Below, in pieces: positions 10,431-22,580 of a stretch of 64,000 nucleotides of DNA. Source of the stretch: Lolium rigidum (lineage: Eukaryota; Streptophyta; Magnoliopsida; Poales; Poaceae). The number at the start of each line of letters is the position of its first letter. Positions within the stretch are counted from its first letter, which is position 1. The notes below the pieces were generated by a model. The model saw only the letters and a list, made by a program, of their open reading frames with translations. It ran no database searches and was not told the DNA's origin. The stretch lies in NCBI RefSeq assembly GCF_022539505.1, contig NC_061508.1:265118736-265182735 (forward strand), in the 5' to 3' direction. Position numbers and translations under genes: made by a program.

Positions 10431-12338
10431 GGCAAAAAGGACTTTTCATAATTCCATAAAAACATGAAACTTTGAAATTCAATGGAAAATTATTAAAAGC
10501 TCTTAAAAATAACTTAAAAATATGAAAAAGGATCAGCATTAAATTCTCTATTTAAATAAAATATCAAAGAGAATTTTTGAAGACAATTAAGAATAAGTCC
10601 TATTTTGATGATTTAAATAATCATTTAAATCACATACCTAATTTTCTATAATGAAAATAAGTCCATTAATGTATTTGGACTTTAAAAACACCTTGAAAAC
10701 ATTTCAAGGTTGTATTTTACTTTAAATCAAGTATCCTCAAATTATTCTTAGTATCAACCTCTTACATGAAATAATAACGACATCGGAAGGGGGGAACAAA
10801 CCCTAAAAAAATGGAATCATGCATAATTGCTTCTTTAACCATTGCCCTTATCGGACAATGATGCTATTTTTCAGAGACAGAGGACAAGGGTCAGTCCACA
10901 TCTTCCAACTTCAAAACTTTGCAGTGTTCAGGCAAGTTCATCACTTGCTCATGTCATTTGAGTATTTCTAGCAAATTACTTGCAAAGTATTATGATTATC
11001 ACTATTGCATAAAAACCAAAACCACTACTTTCATAACTATGAATATGACTATGTGGTGGGCAATGGAACCATGGATTGTGTTGATATGGTGGAGGTTCCA
11101 TTGCACGGGTTTATATCCATCTAGGATTAAACAACAAATGTCGCCAGTGATTCTTGTGCCGTAATACCCGTGTTAACCATAAGATCCGGAGTTGGACGGA
11201 GTAGTCAAAAGTGTTTCCACCTCTCGTTCATCAACGGATGCGCTTTACCGTAGTACACTTGTAATCCAAGGGGGCAAGCTGGTGAGGCTGGGGAGTCCTA
11301 AGTCCCCACGGTATTGCGGTCTAGGATGGGTTGCAGCTACCGGCGTAGGAGTGTATGGTAGAGCCCAGCACTGTTGTCGTGGTCGGGGTCCACCTTGAAA
11401 TCTACAGGAATAATGGGACCGACGTGGACCCAGGGTCGGGGCATGCAACAAAGGGTGGGTGTTCGAGGTAGCGGAGGAACATGATTGGCTAGACCTTATA
11501 CCGGGCCTCACACCGAAGGAAGTGTGGACGGGAAAGCTGCCCGGTTGGCACCAAGGTTAAGATCTCTTATGGGTAAAGCAACACACCTCTGCAGAGTGTA
11601 AAGAACCGTGACCTGTCACTCCTGTTCCGGGATTGAGGAACTGCGAACGCGGCCGGAAAGGAGCTCCATGAAGTTCTAGTAAACCGGTGAAGGTCGACGG
11701 ACATAGTTCTTCCGAATAAAAGCAACCTTTTGAAGAAATGATTATGAAAACTTGCATTGGTATTAGACTTTACGGTCTAATGCTGTAGCTAGTGCATTAA
11801 ACACCTCTTTCCTATAATGAACTTGTTGAGTACGCTCGTACTCATCCCACTATTAAATCCCCTGCTTAGATATGGAGGCATCGACGGAGGATCTACGGTA
11901 CAACTCGAAGGCCGAGGAGTCAACAACTACTTCACGAGACGGGACCTTGTCGGAAGAGTCGGATACCTCATCCAACAAGGAGAAAACCTAGTTTAGCCAT
12001 AGAAGGGAACTAGCTTCCTAAACCTAGCTCCTATTTAGCTAGAATCTATTCTTAGCCTCTATAGCTAGTTAAATACTCTACAAATAGAGTTCGTGATAGA
12101 ATTAGGCTACGAGTCGTTCTTCTGGAGTTTATTTGCAGTTTTACCTCATTGTAAAGTAGGAGGCTATGATGATCTTTTGTAACTGAGTCAATGTTGTAAT
12201 TCTATAGACATGCCTTGGACCCGCATATGTTTCTGTTGTACCACTCTGAGCGATATAATACTAGTGGAACAGTGTTTCATTGGTGTTATATCAGACTTGC
12301 ATACTACACCATGCAGTGGTATGCCGGGTCACCATAGT

Positions 12339-12350
12339 TGGTATCAGAGC
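12339..12350 (+). other. Second primer-binding site, initiator-Met tRNA type
   Basis: TGGTATCAGAGC again follows the LTR end. It shows that the 7410-12336 LTR is both the 3' LTR of the upstream unit and the 5' LTR of a second, truncated unit. Confidence 0.9.
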
Positions 12351-12552
12351 AAAAGCTTTGACCTTAGGTTGGAACCTAGTAAATGGGAATAAACGTTAGG
12401 AGTCAAATAGGATTAGTAAAGAATTCTCTAAAAATATGGTGTATATTCAATTGAGAATACAACAATCATATCTTTTAGTGCGATAATTCTTTATTATCTC
12501 TATTATGATGCATTATTACTAATCTCATAATCTTTCTATTTCTACAGCCAAC

Positions 12553-12654
12553 ATGGCAAGTTCACGACCGGGAAGAAACGTGAAAGTTATGGATTCCACA
12601 CTGAACGAGTACCAAGGAGGACTTGCAGATATCCTACGAGCCATGTTACGAGAA
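12553..12654 (+). pseudogene. First 34 codons of the extra ORF, truncated and fused to LTR sequence
   Basis: The sequence is identical at the start to the ORF at 1459. It breaks off after the Arg-Glu codons that correspond to about 1560 and then runs for 44 codons into the Athila-like LTR, making a 78-residue open frame. The fusion protein is accidental. Confidence 0.8.
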
Positions 12655-13834
12655 TTCCAGAGACGCTGCCGCCGCCAATCCCATCTCGGGGGATTCAGGA
12701 GATCGCCTCCGGCACCCTGCCGGAGAGGGGAATCATCTCCCGGAGGACTCTTCATCACCATGATCGCCTCCGGATTGATGTGTGAGTAGTTCACCCCTGG
12801 ACTATGGGTCCATAGCAGTAGCTAGATGGTTGTCTTCTCCTCATTGTGCTATCATGTTAGATCTTGTGAGCTGCCTATCATGATCAAGATCATCTATTTG
12901 TAATGCTACATGTTGTGTTTGTTGGGATCCGATGAATATGGAATACTATGTCAAGTTGATTATCAATCTATCATATATGTGTTGTTTATGTTCTTGCATG
13001 CTCTCCGTTGCTAGTAGAGGCTACGGCCAAGTTGATACTTGTGACTCCAAGAGGGAGTATTTATGCTCGATAGTGGGTTCATGCCTCCATTGAATGCGGG
13101 ACGGTGACGAGAAAGTTCTAAGGTTGTGGATGTGATGTTGCCACTAGGGATAAATCATCAATGCTTTGTCTAAGGATATTTGTGTTGATTACATTACGCA
13201 CCATACTTAATGCAATTGTCTCGTTGTTTGCAACTTAATACTTGGAAGGGGTTCGGATGATAACTCGAAGGTGGACTTTTTAGGCATAGATGCATGTTGG
13301 ATAGCGGTCTATGTACTTTGTCGTAATGCCCCGATTAAATCTCATAGTAGTCATCGTGATATGTATGTGCATTGTTATGCCCTCTCTATTTGTCAATTGC
13401 CCAACCGTAATTTGTTCACCCAACATGCCATTTATCTTATTGGAGAGACACCACTAGTGAACTGTGGACCCCGGTCCATTCTTTTACATCCGAAATACAA
13501 TCTACTGCAATACTTGTTCTTTATCGTTCTTCGCAAACAAACATCATCTTCCACACTTGTTCATTTAATCCTTTGTTTACGAGCAAGCCGGTGAGATTGA
13601 CAACCTCATCTGTTACGTTGGGGCAAAGTACTTTGATTGTGTTGTGCAGGTTCCACGTTGGCGCCGGAATCCCTGGTGTTGCGCCGCACTACACTCCGTC
13701 ACCAACGACCTTCACGTGATCCTTGGCTCCTACTGGTTCGATAAACCTTGGTTTCTTACTGAGGGAAACTTGCTGCTATACGCATCACACCTTCCACTTG
13801 GGGTTCCCAACGGACGTGTGCTTTACGCGTATCA
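12655..13834 (+). repeat. 5'-truncated Athila-like LTR
   Basis: The segment aligns with 27389-28559 of the 3' LTR. It begins at CCAGAGACGCTGCCGCC, directly after chromovirus sequence, and ends ACGCGTATCA before the primer site. The missing left part includes the LTR start. Confidence 0.85.
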
Positions 13835-13845
13835 AGCTAAATTTC

Positions 13846-13863
13846 TGGCGCCGTTGCCGAGGA
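13846..13863 (+). other. Primer-binding site, Asp-tRNA type
   Basis: TGGCGCCGTTGCCGAGGA matches the usual TGGCGCCGTTGCCGGGGA with one G-to-A change. This primer site is common in the Athila group. Confidence 0.75.
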
Positions 13864-14091
13864 GATCAAGGCACGCTGCAAGGGTAGTCTCCCACATCCA
13901 ATCTCTTTACTTTGTTTTTGTCTTGCTTTAATTTATTTTATTTACTGCTTTGTTTGCTCTCTATATCAAAAATACAAAAAAATTAGTTACTAGATTTACT
14001 TTATTTACTGTCTCGTTCTTTATATTAAAAATACAAAAAAATTAGTTACTTGATTTACTTTATTTAGTTTGCTTTATTTACTACTGCTAAA

Positions 14092-16184
14092 ATGGGTACT
14101 GCTGAGAATACTAAGTTGTGTGACTTCGCTAGCACAAATAATAATGATTTCCTATGCACACCTATTTCTCCACCTGCTGCTACATCAAAATTTTATGAAA
14201 TTAAACCTGCTTTACTAAATCTTGTTATGAGAGAGCAATTTTCTGGTGTTAGTTCTGATGATGCTGCTGCCCATCTTAATAATTTTGTTGAACTTTGTGA
14301 AATGCAAAAGTATAAGGATTTAGATGGTGACATTATAAAATTAAAATTGTTTCCTTTCTCCTTAAGAGGAAGAGCTAAAGATTGGTTGCTATCTTTGCCT
14401 AAAAATAGTATTGATTCACGGACTAAATGTAAAGATGCTTTCATTGGTAGATATTATCCTCCCGCTAAAATTATATCTTTGAGAAGTAGCATAATGAATT
14501 TTAAGCAATTGGATAATGAACATGTTGCTCAAGCATGGGAGAGAATGAAATCTTTGGTGAAGAATTGCCCTACCCATGGACTAACTACTTGGATGATCAT
14601 CCAAACCTTTTATGCGGGATTGAATTTTTCTTCGCGGAACCTATTGGATTCAGCTGCTGGAGGTACTTTTATGTCCATCACCTTAGGCGCGGCAACAAAG
14701 CTCCTTGATGATATGATGATAAATTACTACGAATGGCACACTGAAAGGGCTCCACAAGGTAAGAAGGTAAATTCCGTTGAAGAAACCTCCTCCTTGAGTG
14801 ATAAGATTGATGCTATTATGTCTATGCTTGTGAATGGTAGATCTAATGTTGATCCTAATAATGTTCCTTTAGCTTCATTGGTTTCTCAAGAAGAGCATGT
14901 TGATGTGAACTTCATTAAAAATAATAATTTCAACAACAATGCTTATAGGAATAATTCTGGTAACAACTATAGGCCATATCCTTCTCATAATAGTAATGGT
15001 TATGGTAATTCTTATGGTAATTCTTCCAACAATAATAGGAGTGTACCCCCTGGTCTTGAAGCCATGCTTAAATAATTTATTAGTACACAAACTGTTTTTA
15101 ACAAATCTGTTGAAGAAAAGCTTGATAAAATTGATGTTCTTGCTTCTAAGGTTGATAGTCTTGCCTCTGATGTTGATCTTTTAAAATTGAAAGTTATGCC
15201 TAATGAAGATAAAGATATTAAGTAATTTGCTACAGCAAACGCCATCCAAGTTCGAATTAATGAAAATATTAGATTGATAGCTGAATTGCATGCTAGGTGG
15301 GAAAGAGAAGAAAAACTAGCTAAAGAGAATAATGTAGCTAAAGTTTGGAATATTACCACCACTAGTAATGATGATGTTTCACATGTTTCTAAACCTCCTA
15401 CTATCAATGGTAATATAATTGGTGTTGGCAATGTTTCTACTCCTAGTGCAAAGCGTGCAAAATTGCCTAAAACTGCTGAAACTGATTAAACTACTGAAAT
15501 TTTTCAAAATATTGGGGACAATGATCCCATTGTTGTAGATCATAATGGTTTAGATTTTGATGATTGTCACATCTCTGAAGTCATAAAGTTCTTACAAAAA
15601 CTTGCTAGAAGTCCCAATGCTAGTGCTATAAATTTGGCCTTTACAAAACATATTACAAATGCTCTCATAAAAGCTAGAGAAGAGAAATTAAAACTTGAAA
15701 CTTCTATTCCTAGGAAGTTAGATGATGGTTGGGAGCCCATCATTAAGATGAAGGTCAATGATTTTAATTGTAATGCTTTATGTGATCTTGGTGCAAGTAT
15801 TTCGTTATGCCTAAGAAAATTTATGATATGCTTGACTTGCCACCATTGAAAAATTGTTATTTGGATGTTAATCTTGCTGATAATGGTATAAAGAAACCTT
15901 TGGGGAGGATTGATAATGTTCGCATTATGGTTAACAATAACCTTGTCCCCGTTGATTTTTTTGTCTTGGATATTGAATGCAATGCATCTTGTCCCATTAT
16001 TTTGGGAAGACCTTTTCTTCGAACTGTTGGTGCTATCATTGATATGAAGGAAGGTAATATTAAGTATCAATTTGCTCTCAAGAAAGGTATGGAACACTTC
16101 CCTATAAAGATAATGAAGTTACCTTTTGATTCTATTATTAGAACAAATTATGATGTTGATGCTTCATCTCTTGATGTTACTTGA
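14092..16184 (+). pseudogene. Athila-like gag-protease, several stops and a frameshift
   Basis: The start at 14092 (MGTAENTKLCDFASTNNNDF) opens a 327-residue gag with the retrotransposon gag core (FPFSLRGRAKDWLLSLP, then WERMKSLVKNCPTHGL) and an Asn/Gly/Tyr-rich tail. In-frame stops follow at about 15073, 15223 and 15487. A coiled-coil-like segment lies at 15090-15310. An aspartic-protease-like region begins at about 15775 (CNALCDLGASIS), is broken by a frameshift near 15800, and resumes to 16184 (CPIILGRPFLRTVGA). Nothing after it encodes polymerase or integrase. The minus-strand copy at 22581-24696 has the same layout with different lesions, so an intact relative existed. Product: capsid plus maturation protease. 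Dead here. Confidence 0.8.
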
Positions 16185-18393
16185 TTCACACTTTATGCGC
16201 CTAGCTGAAAGGCGTTAAAGAAAAGCGCTTATGGGAGACAACCCATTATTTTACTTCTGCACTTTGTTTTATATTTGAGTCTTGGAAGTTGTTACTACTG
16301 TAGCAACCTCTCCTTATCTTTATTTTATTGCATTGTTGTGCCAAGTAAAGTCTTTGATAGTAAAGTCAATGGTAGATTTGGATTACTGCGCAGAAACAGA
16401 TTTCTTACTGTCACGAAATTGAGCAGCCCCGTCTGTAGGTAACCCAGAAAAATCTGCCAATTTACGTGCGTGATCCACAGATATGTACGAAACTTTCATT
16501 CAATTTGAGCTTTTTCATCTGAGCAAGTTAAGTGCCTCAGAAAAATTCATCTTTACAGACTGTTCTGTTTTGATAGATTCTGCCTTTTATTTCGCATTGC
16601 CTGTTTTGCTATGTTTGATGGATTTCTTTGTTCCATTAACTTTCAGTAGCTTTGTGCAATATCCAGAAGTGTTAAGAATGATTATGTCACCTCTGAATAT
16701 ATGAATTTTCAATTATGCACTAACCCTCTAATGAGTTTGTTTTGAGTTTGGTGTGGAGGAAGTTTTCAAGGGTCAAGAGAGGAGGATGATACAATATGAT
16801 CAAGAAGAGTGAAAAGTCTAAGCTTGGGGATGCCCACGTGGTTCATCCCTGCATATTTTAAGAAGACTCAAGCATCTAAGCTTGGGGATGCCCAAGGCAT
16901 CCCTTCTTCATCGACAACTTATCAGGTCACCTCTAGTGAAACTATATTTTTATTCGGTCACATCTTATGTGCTTTACTTGGAGCGTCTGTTTGTTTTTTT
17001 TTTGTTTGAATAAATTCGGATCCTAGCATTCCTTGTTTGGGAGAGAGACACGCTCCGCTGTTGCATATGAACACTGGTGTTCTTAGCTTTACTTTAAATG
17101 TTCATGGCGAAGGTTGAAACTGCTTCGTTCATTGTTATATGGTTGGAAATAGAAAATGCTTCATGTGGTAATTGGTACAATGTCTTGAATAATTTGATAC
17201 TTGGAAATTGTTGTGCTCAAATAGATCATGTTTAAGCTCTTGCATCATGTACTTTGCACCTATTAATGAAGAACTACATAGAGCTTGTTAAAATTTGGTT
17301 TGCATGATTGGTCTCTCTAGAGTCTAGATATTTTCTGGTTAAGGTGTTTGAACAACAAGGAGACAATGTAGAGTCTTATAATGCTTGCAATATGTTCTTA
17401 TGTAAGTTTTGCTGTACCGGTTTATACTTGAGTTTGCTTCAAACAACCTTGCTAGCCTAGCCTTGTATTGAGAGGTATTTCTTCTCGTGCATCCAAATCC
17501 TTGAGCCAAAAACTATGCCATTTGTGTCCACCATACCTACCTACTACATGCTATTTCTCTGCCATTCCAAAGTAAATTACTTGAGTGCTACCTTTAAAAT
17601 TCTATTTTTTGTCTTTGCAATATATAGCTCATGGGAAAATAGCCTTAAAAACTATTGTGGTAAAGAATATGTAGCTTATGTGCCTTATTTCTTATAAGTT
17701 GCTTGTTGAGCGGTAACCATGTTTCTGGGGACGCCACCAACTATTACACCTTTGTTGAATATCAAGTGAGTTGCTATGCATGTTCGTCTTGTCTGAAGTA
17801 AGGGTGATTTATCATGATCAAATGGTTTGAGTATGCATATTGTTAGAGAAGAACATTGGGCCGCTAACTAAAGCCATGATCCATGGTGGAAGTTTCAGTT
17901 TGGACATAAATCCTCAATCTCTTATGAGAATATTATCTGTTGTTGAATGCTTATGCATTAAAGAGGAGTCCATTACCTGTTGTCTATGTTGTCCCGGTAT
18001 GGATGTCCTAAGTTGAGATCTATCAAAAACGAGAAATCAAATGCGATCTATCTCCTTGGACCTTTGTACAGGCGGCATAGAGGTACCCCTTTGTGACACT
18101 TGGTTGAAACATATGTTATGCAATGATAATCCATGTAAATCCAAGCTAATTAGGACAAGGTGCGGGCACTATTGGTAATCTATGCATGAGGCTTGCAACT
18201 TATAAGATGTCTTATACATAACACATATGAATTATTACTATCGTTGACAAAATTGTTTCTATGTTTTCAAAATGAAAAGCTCTAGCACAAAAATAATAAT
18301 CCATGCTTCCCTCTGCGAAAGGCCCATCTTTTACTTTATTGTTGAGTCAGTTTACCTACTTCTTTCTATCTTAGAAGCAACCACTTGTGTGAA
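16185..18393 (+). other. Non-coding 3' internal region of the outer element
   Basis: There is no supported gene. It contains two internal copies of the polypurine-tract sequence TAAGCTTGGGGATGCC (16819-16834 and 16877-16892). The region matches the 3' internal parts of the nested copy and of the tandem elements at 41043-43637 and 46062-47862. It is cut at 18393 by the nested element. Confidence 0.8.
18389..18393 (+). other. Target-site duplication, left copy (GTGAA)
   Basis: GTGAA immediately precedes the nested element and is repeated at 26553-26557. Removing the insert rejoins the outer element as seen in its relative at 43240. Confidence 0.95.
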
Positions 18394-19994
18394 TGATGGC
18401 GTGTATTTCACACGTTCGTTGGGCAACCCCAAGAGGAAGGTATGATGCGCACAGCAGCAAGTTTTCCCTCAGAAAGAAACCAAGGTTTATCGAACCGGGA
18501 GGAGCCAAGAAGCACGTTGAAGGTTGATGGCGGCGGGATGTAGTGCGGCGCAACACCGGGGATTCCGGCGCCAACGTGGAACCTTCACAACACAACCAAA
18601 GTACTTTGCCCCAACGAAACGAGTGAGGTTGTCAATCTCACCGGCTTGCTCGTAACAAAGGATTAACCGTATTGTGTGGAAGATGATTGTTTGCGAGAGA
18701 AAATAGTAAAAACAAGTATTGCGGCAGATTTGTATTTCGAGTATTAAAAGAATGGACCGGGGTCCACAGTTCACTAGAGGTGTCTCTCCCATAAGATAAA
18801 AGCATGTTGGGTGAACAAATTACGGTCGGGCAATTGACAAATAGAGAGGGCATAACAATGCACATACATGACATGATAAGTATAGTGAGATTTAATTGGG
18901 CATTACGACAAAGTACATAGACCGCCATCCAACTGCATCTATGCCTAAAAAGTCCACCTTCAGGTTATCGTCCGAACCCCTTCCGGTATTAAGTTGCAAA
19001 GCAACGAGACAATTGCATTAAGTATGGTGCGTAATGTAATCAACAACTACATCCTCGGACGTAGCGCCAATGTTTTATCCCTAGTGGCAACGAGCACAAC
19101 ACAACCTTAGAACTTTACGTCACTTGTCCCAGGTGTCAATGCGGGCATGAACCCACTATCGAGCATAAATACTCCCTCTTGGAGTTAAAAGCAAAAACTT
19201 GGCCAGAGCCTCTACTAGTAACGGAGAGCATGCAAGATCATAAACAACACATATGTAATAACTTGATAATTAACATGACATGGTATTCTCTATCCATCGG
19301 ATCCCGACAAACACAACATAGAGTATTACGGATAGATGATCTTGATCATGTTAGGCAGCTCACAAGATCCAACAATGAAGCACAATGAGGAGAAGACAAC
19401 CATCTAGCTACTGCTATGGACCCATAGTCCGAGGGGTGAACTACTCACTCATCACTCCGGAGGCGACCATGGCGGTGTAGAGTCCTCCGGAGATGAATCC
19501 CCTCTCCGGCGGGGGTGCGGAGGAGATCTCCGAATCCCCGAGATGGGATCGGCGGCGGCGGCGTCTCGGTAAGGTTTTCCGTATCGTGGTTTTTCGCATC
19601 GGGGTTTCGCGACGGAGGCTTTAAGTAGGCGGAAGGGCAGAGTCGGGGGCACGACGAGGGCCCACACCATTGGGCGGCGCGGGCCCCCCCTTGGCCGCGC
19701 CGCCATGTGGTGTCGCCACCTCGTGGCCCCACTTCGTATGCTCTTCGGTCTTCTGGAAGCTCCGTGGAAAAATAGGCCCCTGGGTCTTCGTTTCGTCCAA
19801 TTCCGAGAATATTTCGTTACTAGGAATTCTGAAACCAAAAACAGCGAAAAACAGAACTGGCACTTCGGCATCTTGTTAATAGGTTAGTTCCGGAAAATGC
19901 ACGAATATGACATAAAGTGTGCATAAAACATGTAGGTATCATCAATAATATGGCATAGAACATAAGAAATTATCGATACGTCGGAGACGTATCA
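18394..19994 (-). repeat. 3' LTR of nested element
   Basis: On the plus strand it starts TGATGGCGTGTATTTCACACG and ends ACGTCGGAGACGTATCA. It pairs with 24955-26552. The ORFs it contains on both strands recur in every copy of the LTR and are not genes. Confidence 0.9.
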
Positions 19995-20009
19995 AGCATC
20001 CCCAAGCTT
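19995..20009 (-). other. Polypurine tract of nested element
   Basis: The minus-strand reading is TAAGCTTGGGGATGC, directly adjoining the 3' LTR. This is the plus-strand primer. Confidence 0.8.
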
Positions 20010-22580
20010 AGTTCTGCTCGTCCCGAGCAGGTAAAACGATAACAAAGATAATTTCTGAAGTGATATGCCATCATAACCTTGATCATACTATTTGTAAACA
20101 TATGTAGTGGATGCAGCGATCAAAACAATGGTAATGATATGAGTAAACAAGTGAATCATAAAGCAAAGACTTTTCATGAATAGTACTTCAAGACAAGCAT
20201 TAATAAGTCTTGCATAAGAGTTAACTCATAAAGCAATAAATCAAAGTAAAGGTACTGAAGCAACACAAAGGAAGATTAAGTTTCAGCGGTTGCTTTCAAC
20301 TTGTAACATGTATATCTCATGGATAATAGTCAACATAGAGTAATATAACAAGTACAATATGCAAGTATGTAGGAATCAATGCACAGTTCACACAAGTGTT
20401 TGCTTCTTGAGGTGGAGAGAGATAGGTGAACTGACTCAACATAAAAGTAAAAAGAATGGTCCTTCAAAGAGGAAAGCATCGATTGCTATATTTGTGCTAG
20501 AGCTTTTATTTTGAAAACATGAAACAATTTTGTCAACGGTAGTAATAAAGCATATGAGTTATGAAAGTTATATCTTACAAGTTGCAAGTCTCATGCATAG
20601 TATACTAATAGTGCCCGCACCTTGTCCTAATTAGCTTGGACTACCGGATCTTTGCAATGCACATGTTTTAACCAAGTGTCACAATGGGGTACCTCCATGC
20701 CGCTTGTACAAAGGTCTAAGGAGAAAGCTCGCATTTTGGATTTCTCGCTTTTGATTATTCTCAACTTAGACATCCATACCGGGACAACATGGACAACGAG
20801 ATAATGGACTCCTCTTTAATGCATAAGCATGTGGCAACAATTATTATTTTCATATGAGATTGATGATATATGTCCAAACTGAAACTTCCACCATGAATCA
20901 TGGCTTTAGTTAGCGGCCCAAAGTTCTTCTCTAACAATATGCATGCTCCAACCATGAAGGTGGTAGATCTCTCTTGCTTCAGACAAGACGGACATGCATA
21001 GCAACTCACATGATATCCAACAAAGAATAGTTGATGGCGTCCCCGGAAGCATGGTTATCGCACAACAAGCAACTTAATAAGAGATAAAGTGCATAAGTAC
21101 ATATTCAATACCACAATAGTTTTTAAGCTATTTGTCCCATGAGCTATATATTGCAAAGGTGAATGATGGAATTTTAAAGGTAGCACTCAAGCAATTTACT
21201 TTGGAATGGCGGATAAATACCATGTAGTAGGTAGGTATGGTGGACACAAATGGCATAGTGGTTGGCTCAAGTATTTTGGATGCATGAGAAGTATTCCCTC
21301 TCGATACAAGGTTTAGGCTAGCAAGGTTATTTGAAACAAACACAAGGATGAACGGTACAGAAAAACTCACATAAAAGACATATGGTAAACATTAGAAGAC
21401 TCCATACCGTCTTCCTTGTTGTTCAAAACTCAATACTAGATGTTATATAGACTCTAGAGAAACCAAATATGCAAACCAAATTAGCAAGCTCTAAGTATTT
21501 CTTCATTAATGGGTGCAAAGTATATGATGCAAGAGCTTAAACATGAGCACAACAATTGCCAAGTATCAAATTATTCAAGACATTTTAGAGTTACTACATG
21601 TGGCATTTTCCAATTCCAACCATATAACAATTTAACGAAGATGAAACTTCGCCATGAATACTATGAGTAGAGCCTAAGGACATATTTGTCCATATGCAAC
21701 AGCGGAGCGTGTCTCTCTCCCATAAAGTGAATGCTAGGATCCATTTTATTCAAACAAAACAAAAAATAAAAACAAACCGACGCTCCAAGCAAAGTACATA
21801 AGATGTGACGGAATAAAAATATAGTTTCAGGGAGGAACCTGATAATGTTGTCGATGAAGAAGGGGATGCCTTGGGCATCCCCAAGCTTAGACGCTTGAGT
21901 CTTCTTAGAATATGCAGGGGTGAACCACGGGGCATCCCCAAGCTTAGAGCTTTCACTCTCCTTAATCATATTGCATCATACTCCTCTCTTGATCCTTGAA
22001 AACTTCCTCCACACCAAACTCGAAACAACTCATTAGAGGGTTAGTGCATAATAAAAATTCACATGTTCAGAGGTGACACAATCATTCTTAACACTTCTGG
22101 ACATTGCATAAAGCTACTTGGACATTAGTGGATCAAAGAAATTCATCCAACATAGCAAAAGAGGCAATGCGAAATAAAAGACAGAATCTGTCAAAACAGA
22201 ACAGTCCGTAAAGATGGATTTTATTAGGCCACCTGACTTGCTCAAACGAAAATGCTCAAATTGAATGAAAGTTGCGTACATATCTGAGGATCATTCTCGT
22301 AAATTGGCTTAATTTTCTGAGCTACCTACAGGGAGATAGACCCAGATTCGTGACAGCAAAGAAATCTGGAACTGCGCAGTAATCCAAATCTAGTACTTAC
22401 TTTTCTATCAAAGACTTTACTTGGCACAACAAAACATAAAACTAAGATAAGAAGAGGTTGCTACAGTAGTAAACAACTTCCAAGACACAAATATAAAACA
22501 AAAATACTGGAGTAAAAACATGGGTTGTCTCCCATAAGCGCTTTTCTTTAACGCCTTTCGGCTAGGCGCGAAAGTGTATC
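20010..22580 (-). other. Non-coding 3' internal region of nested element
   Basis: No gene is supported. It corresponds to 16185-18393 plus 26558-26958 of the outer copy. Near 21875-21950 it carries the two internal copies of the polypurine-tract motif (read CATCCCCAAGCTTA on the plus strand). Confidence 0.8.

Larger units (their letters stand above)
7410..12336 (+). repeat. Complete 4.9-kb chromovirus LTR
   Basis: The LTR starts TGTAATGTCCCAGG directly after the polypurine tract and ends at ...CACCATA, before a second primer-binding site. That gives 4927 bp, very long for a plant LTR. The last 1.17 kb matches 1-1242. The first 1.08 kb matches the minus-strand copy at 32376-33462. Inside are AT-rich DNA without genes, a TATA box at 8282, and a GC-rich island at about 9750-10430. 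Short ORFs on either strand in the island look like composition artefacts. No host gene was recognised. Confidence 0.8.
1..12654 (+). mobile_element. Tandem Tekay/Del-type Ty3-Gypsy chromovirus (LTR-internal-LTR-truncated internal)
   Basis: The order is partial LTR (1-1242), primer site, extra ORF, gag, protease, RT, RNase H, integrase, chromodomain, a complete LTR (7410-12336), then a second primer site and the first 300 bases of a second internal region. Integrase after RT places it in Ty3/Gypsy, and the C-terminal chromodomain makes it a chromovirus. The LTR shared by two internal regions is the classic product of unequal LTR-LTR recombination. The 5' edge lies outside the window and the 3' edge is a breakpoint, so no target duplication can be tested. 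All long reading frames are broken, so it is non-functional. The very long LTR recalls the Sukkula/Erika group of barley and wheat, but that name is a guess. Confidence 0.85.

Noticed and set aside
19445..19887. Overlapping frames at the GC-rich part of Athila-like LTRs (also 26000-26521, 27049-27518, 38681-39120, 43701-44202, 58095-58397)
   Set aside because: Same LTR segment in each copy, open in several frames at once and frame-shifted between copies; GC-driven artefacts.
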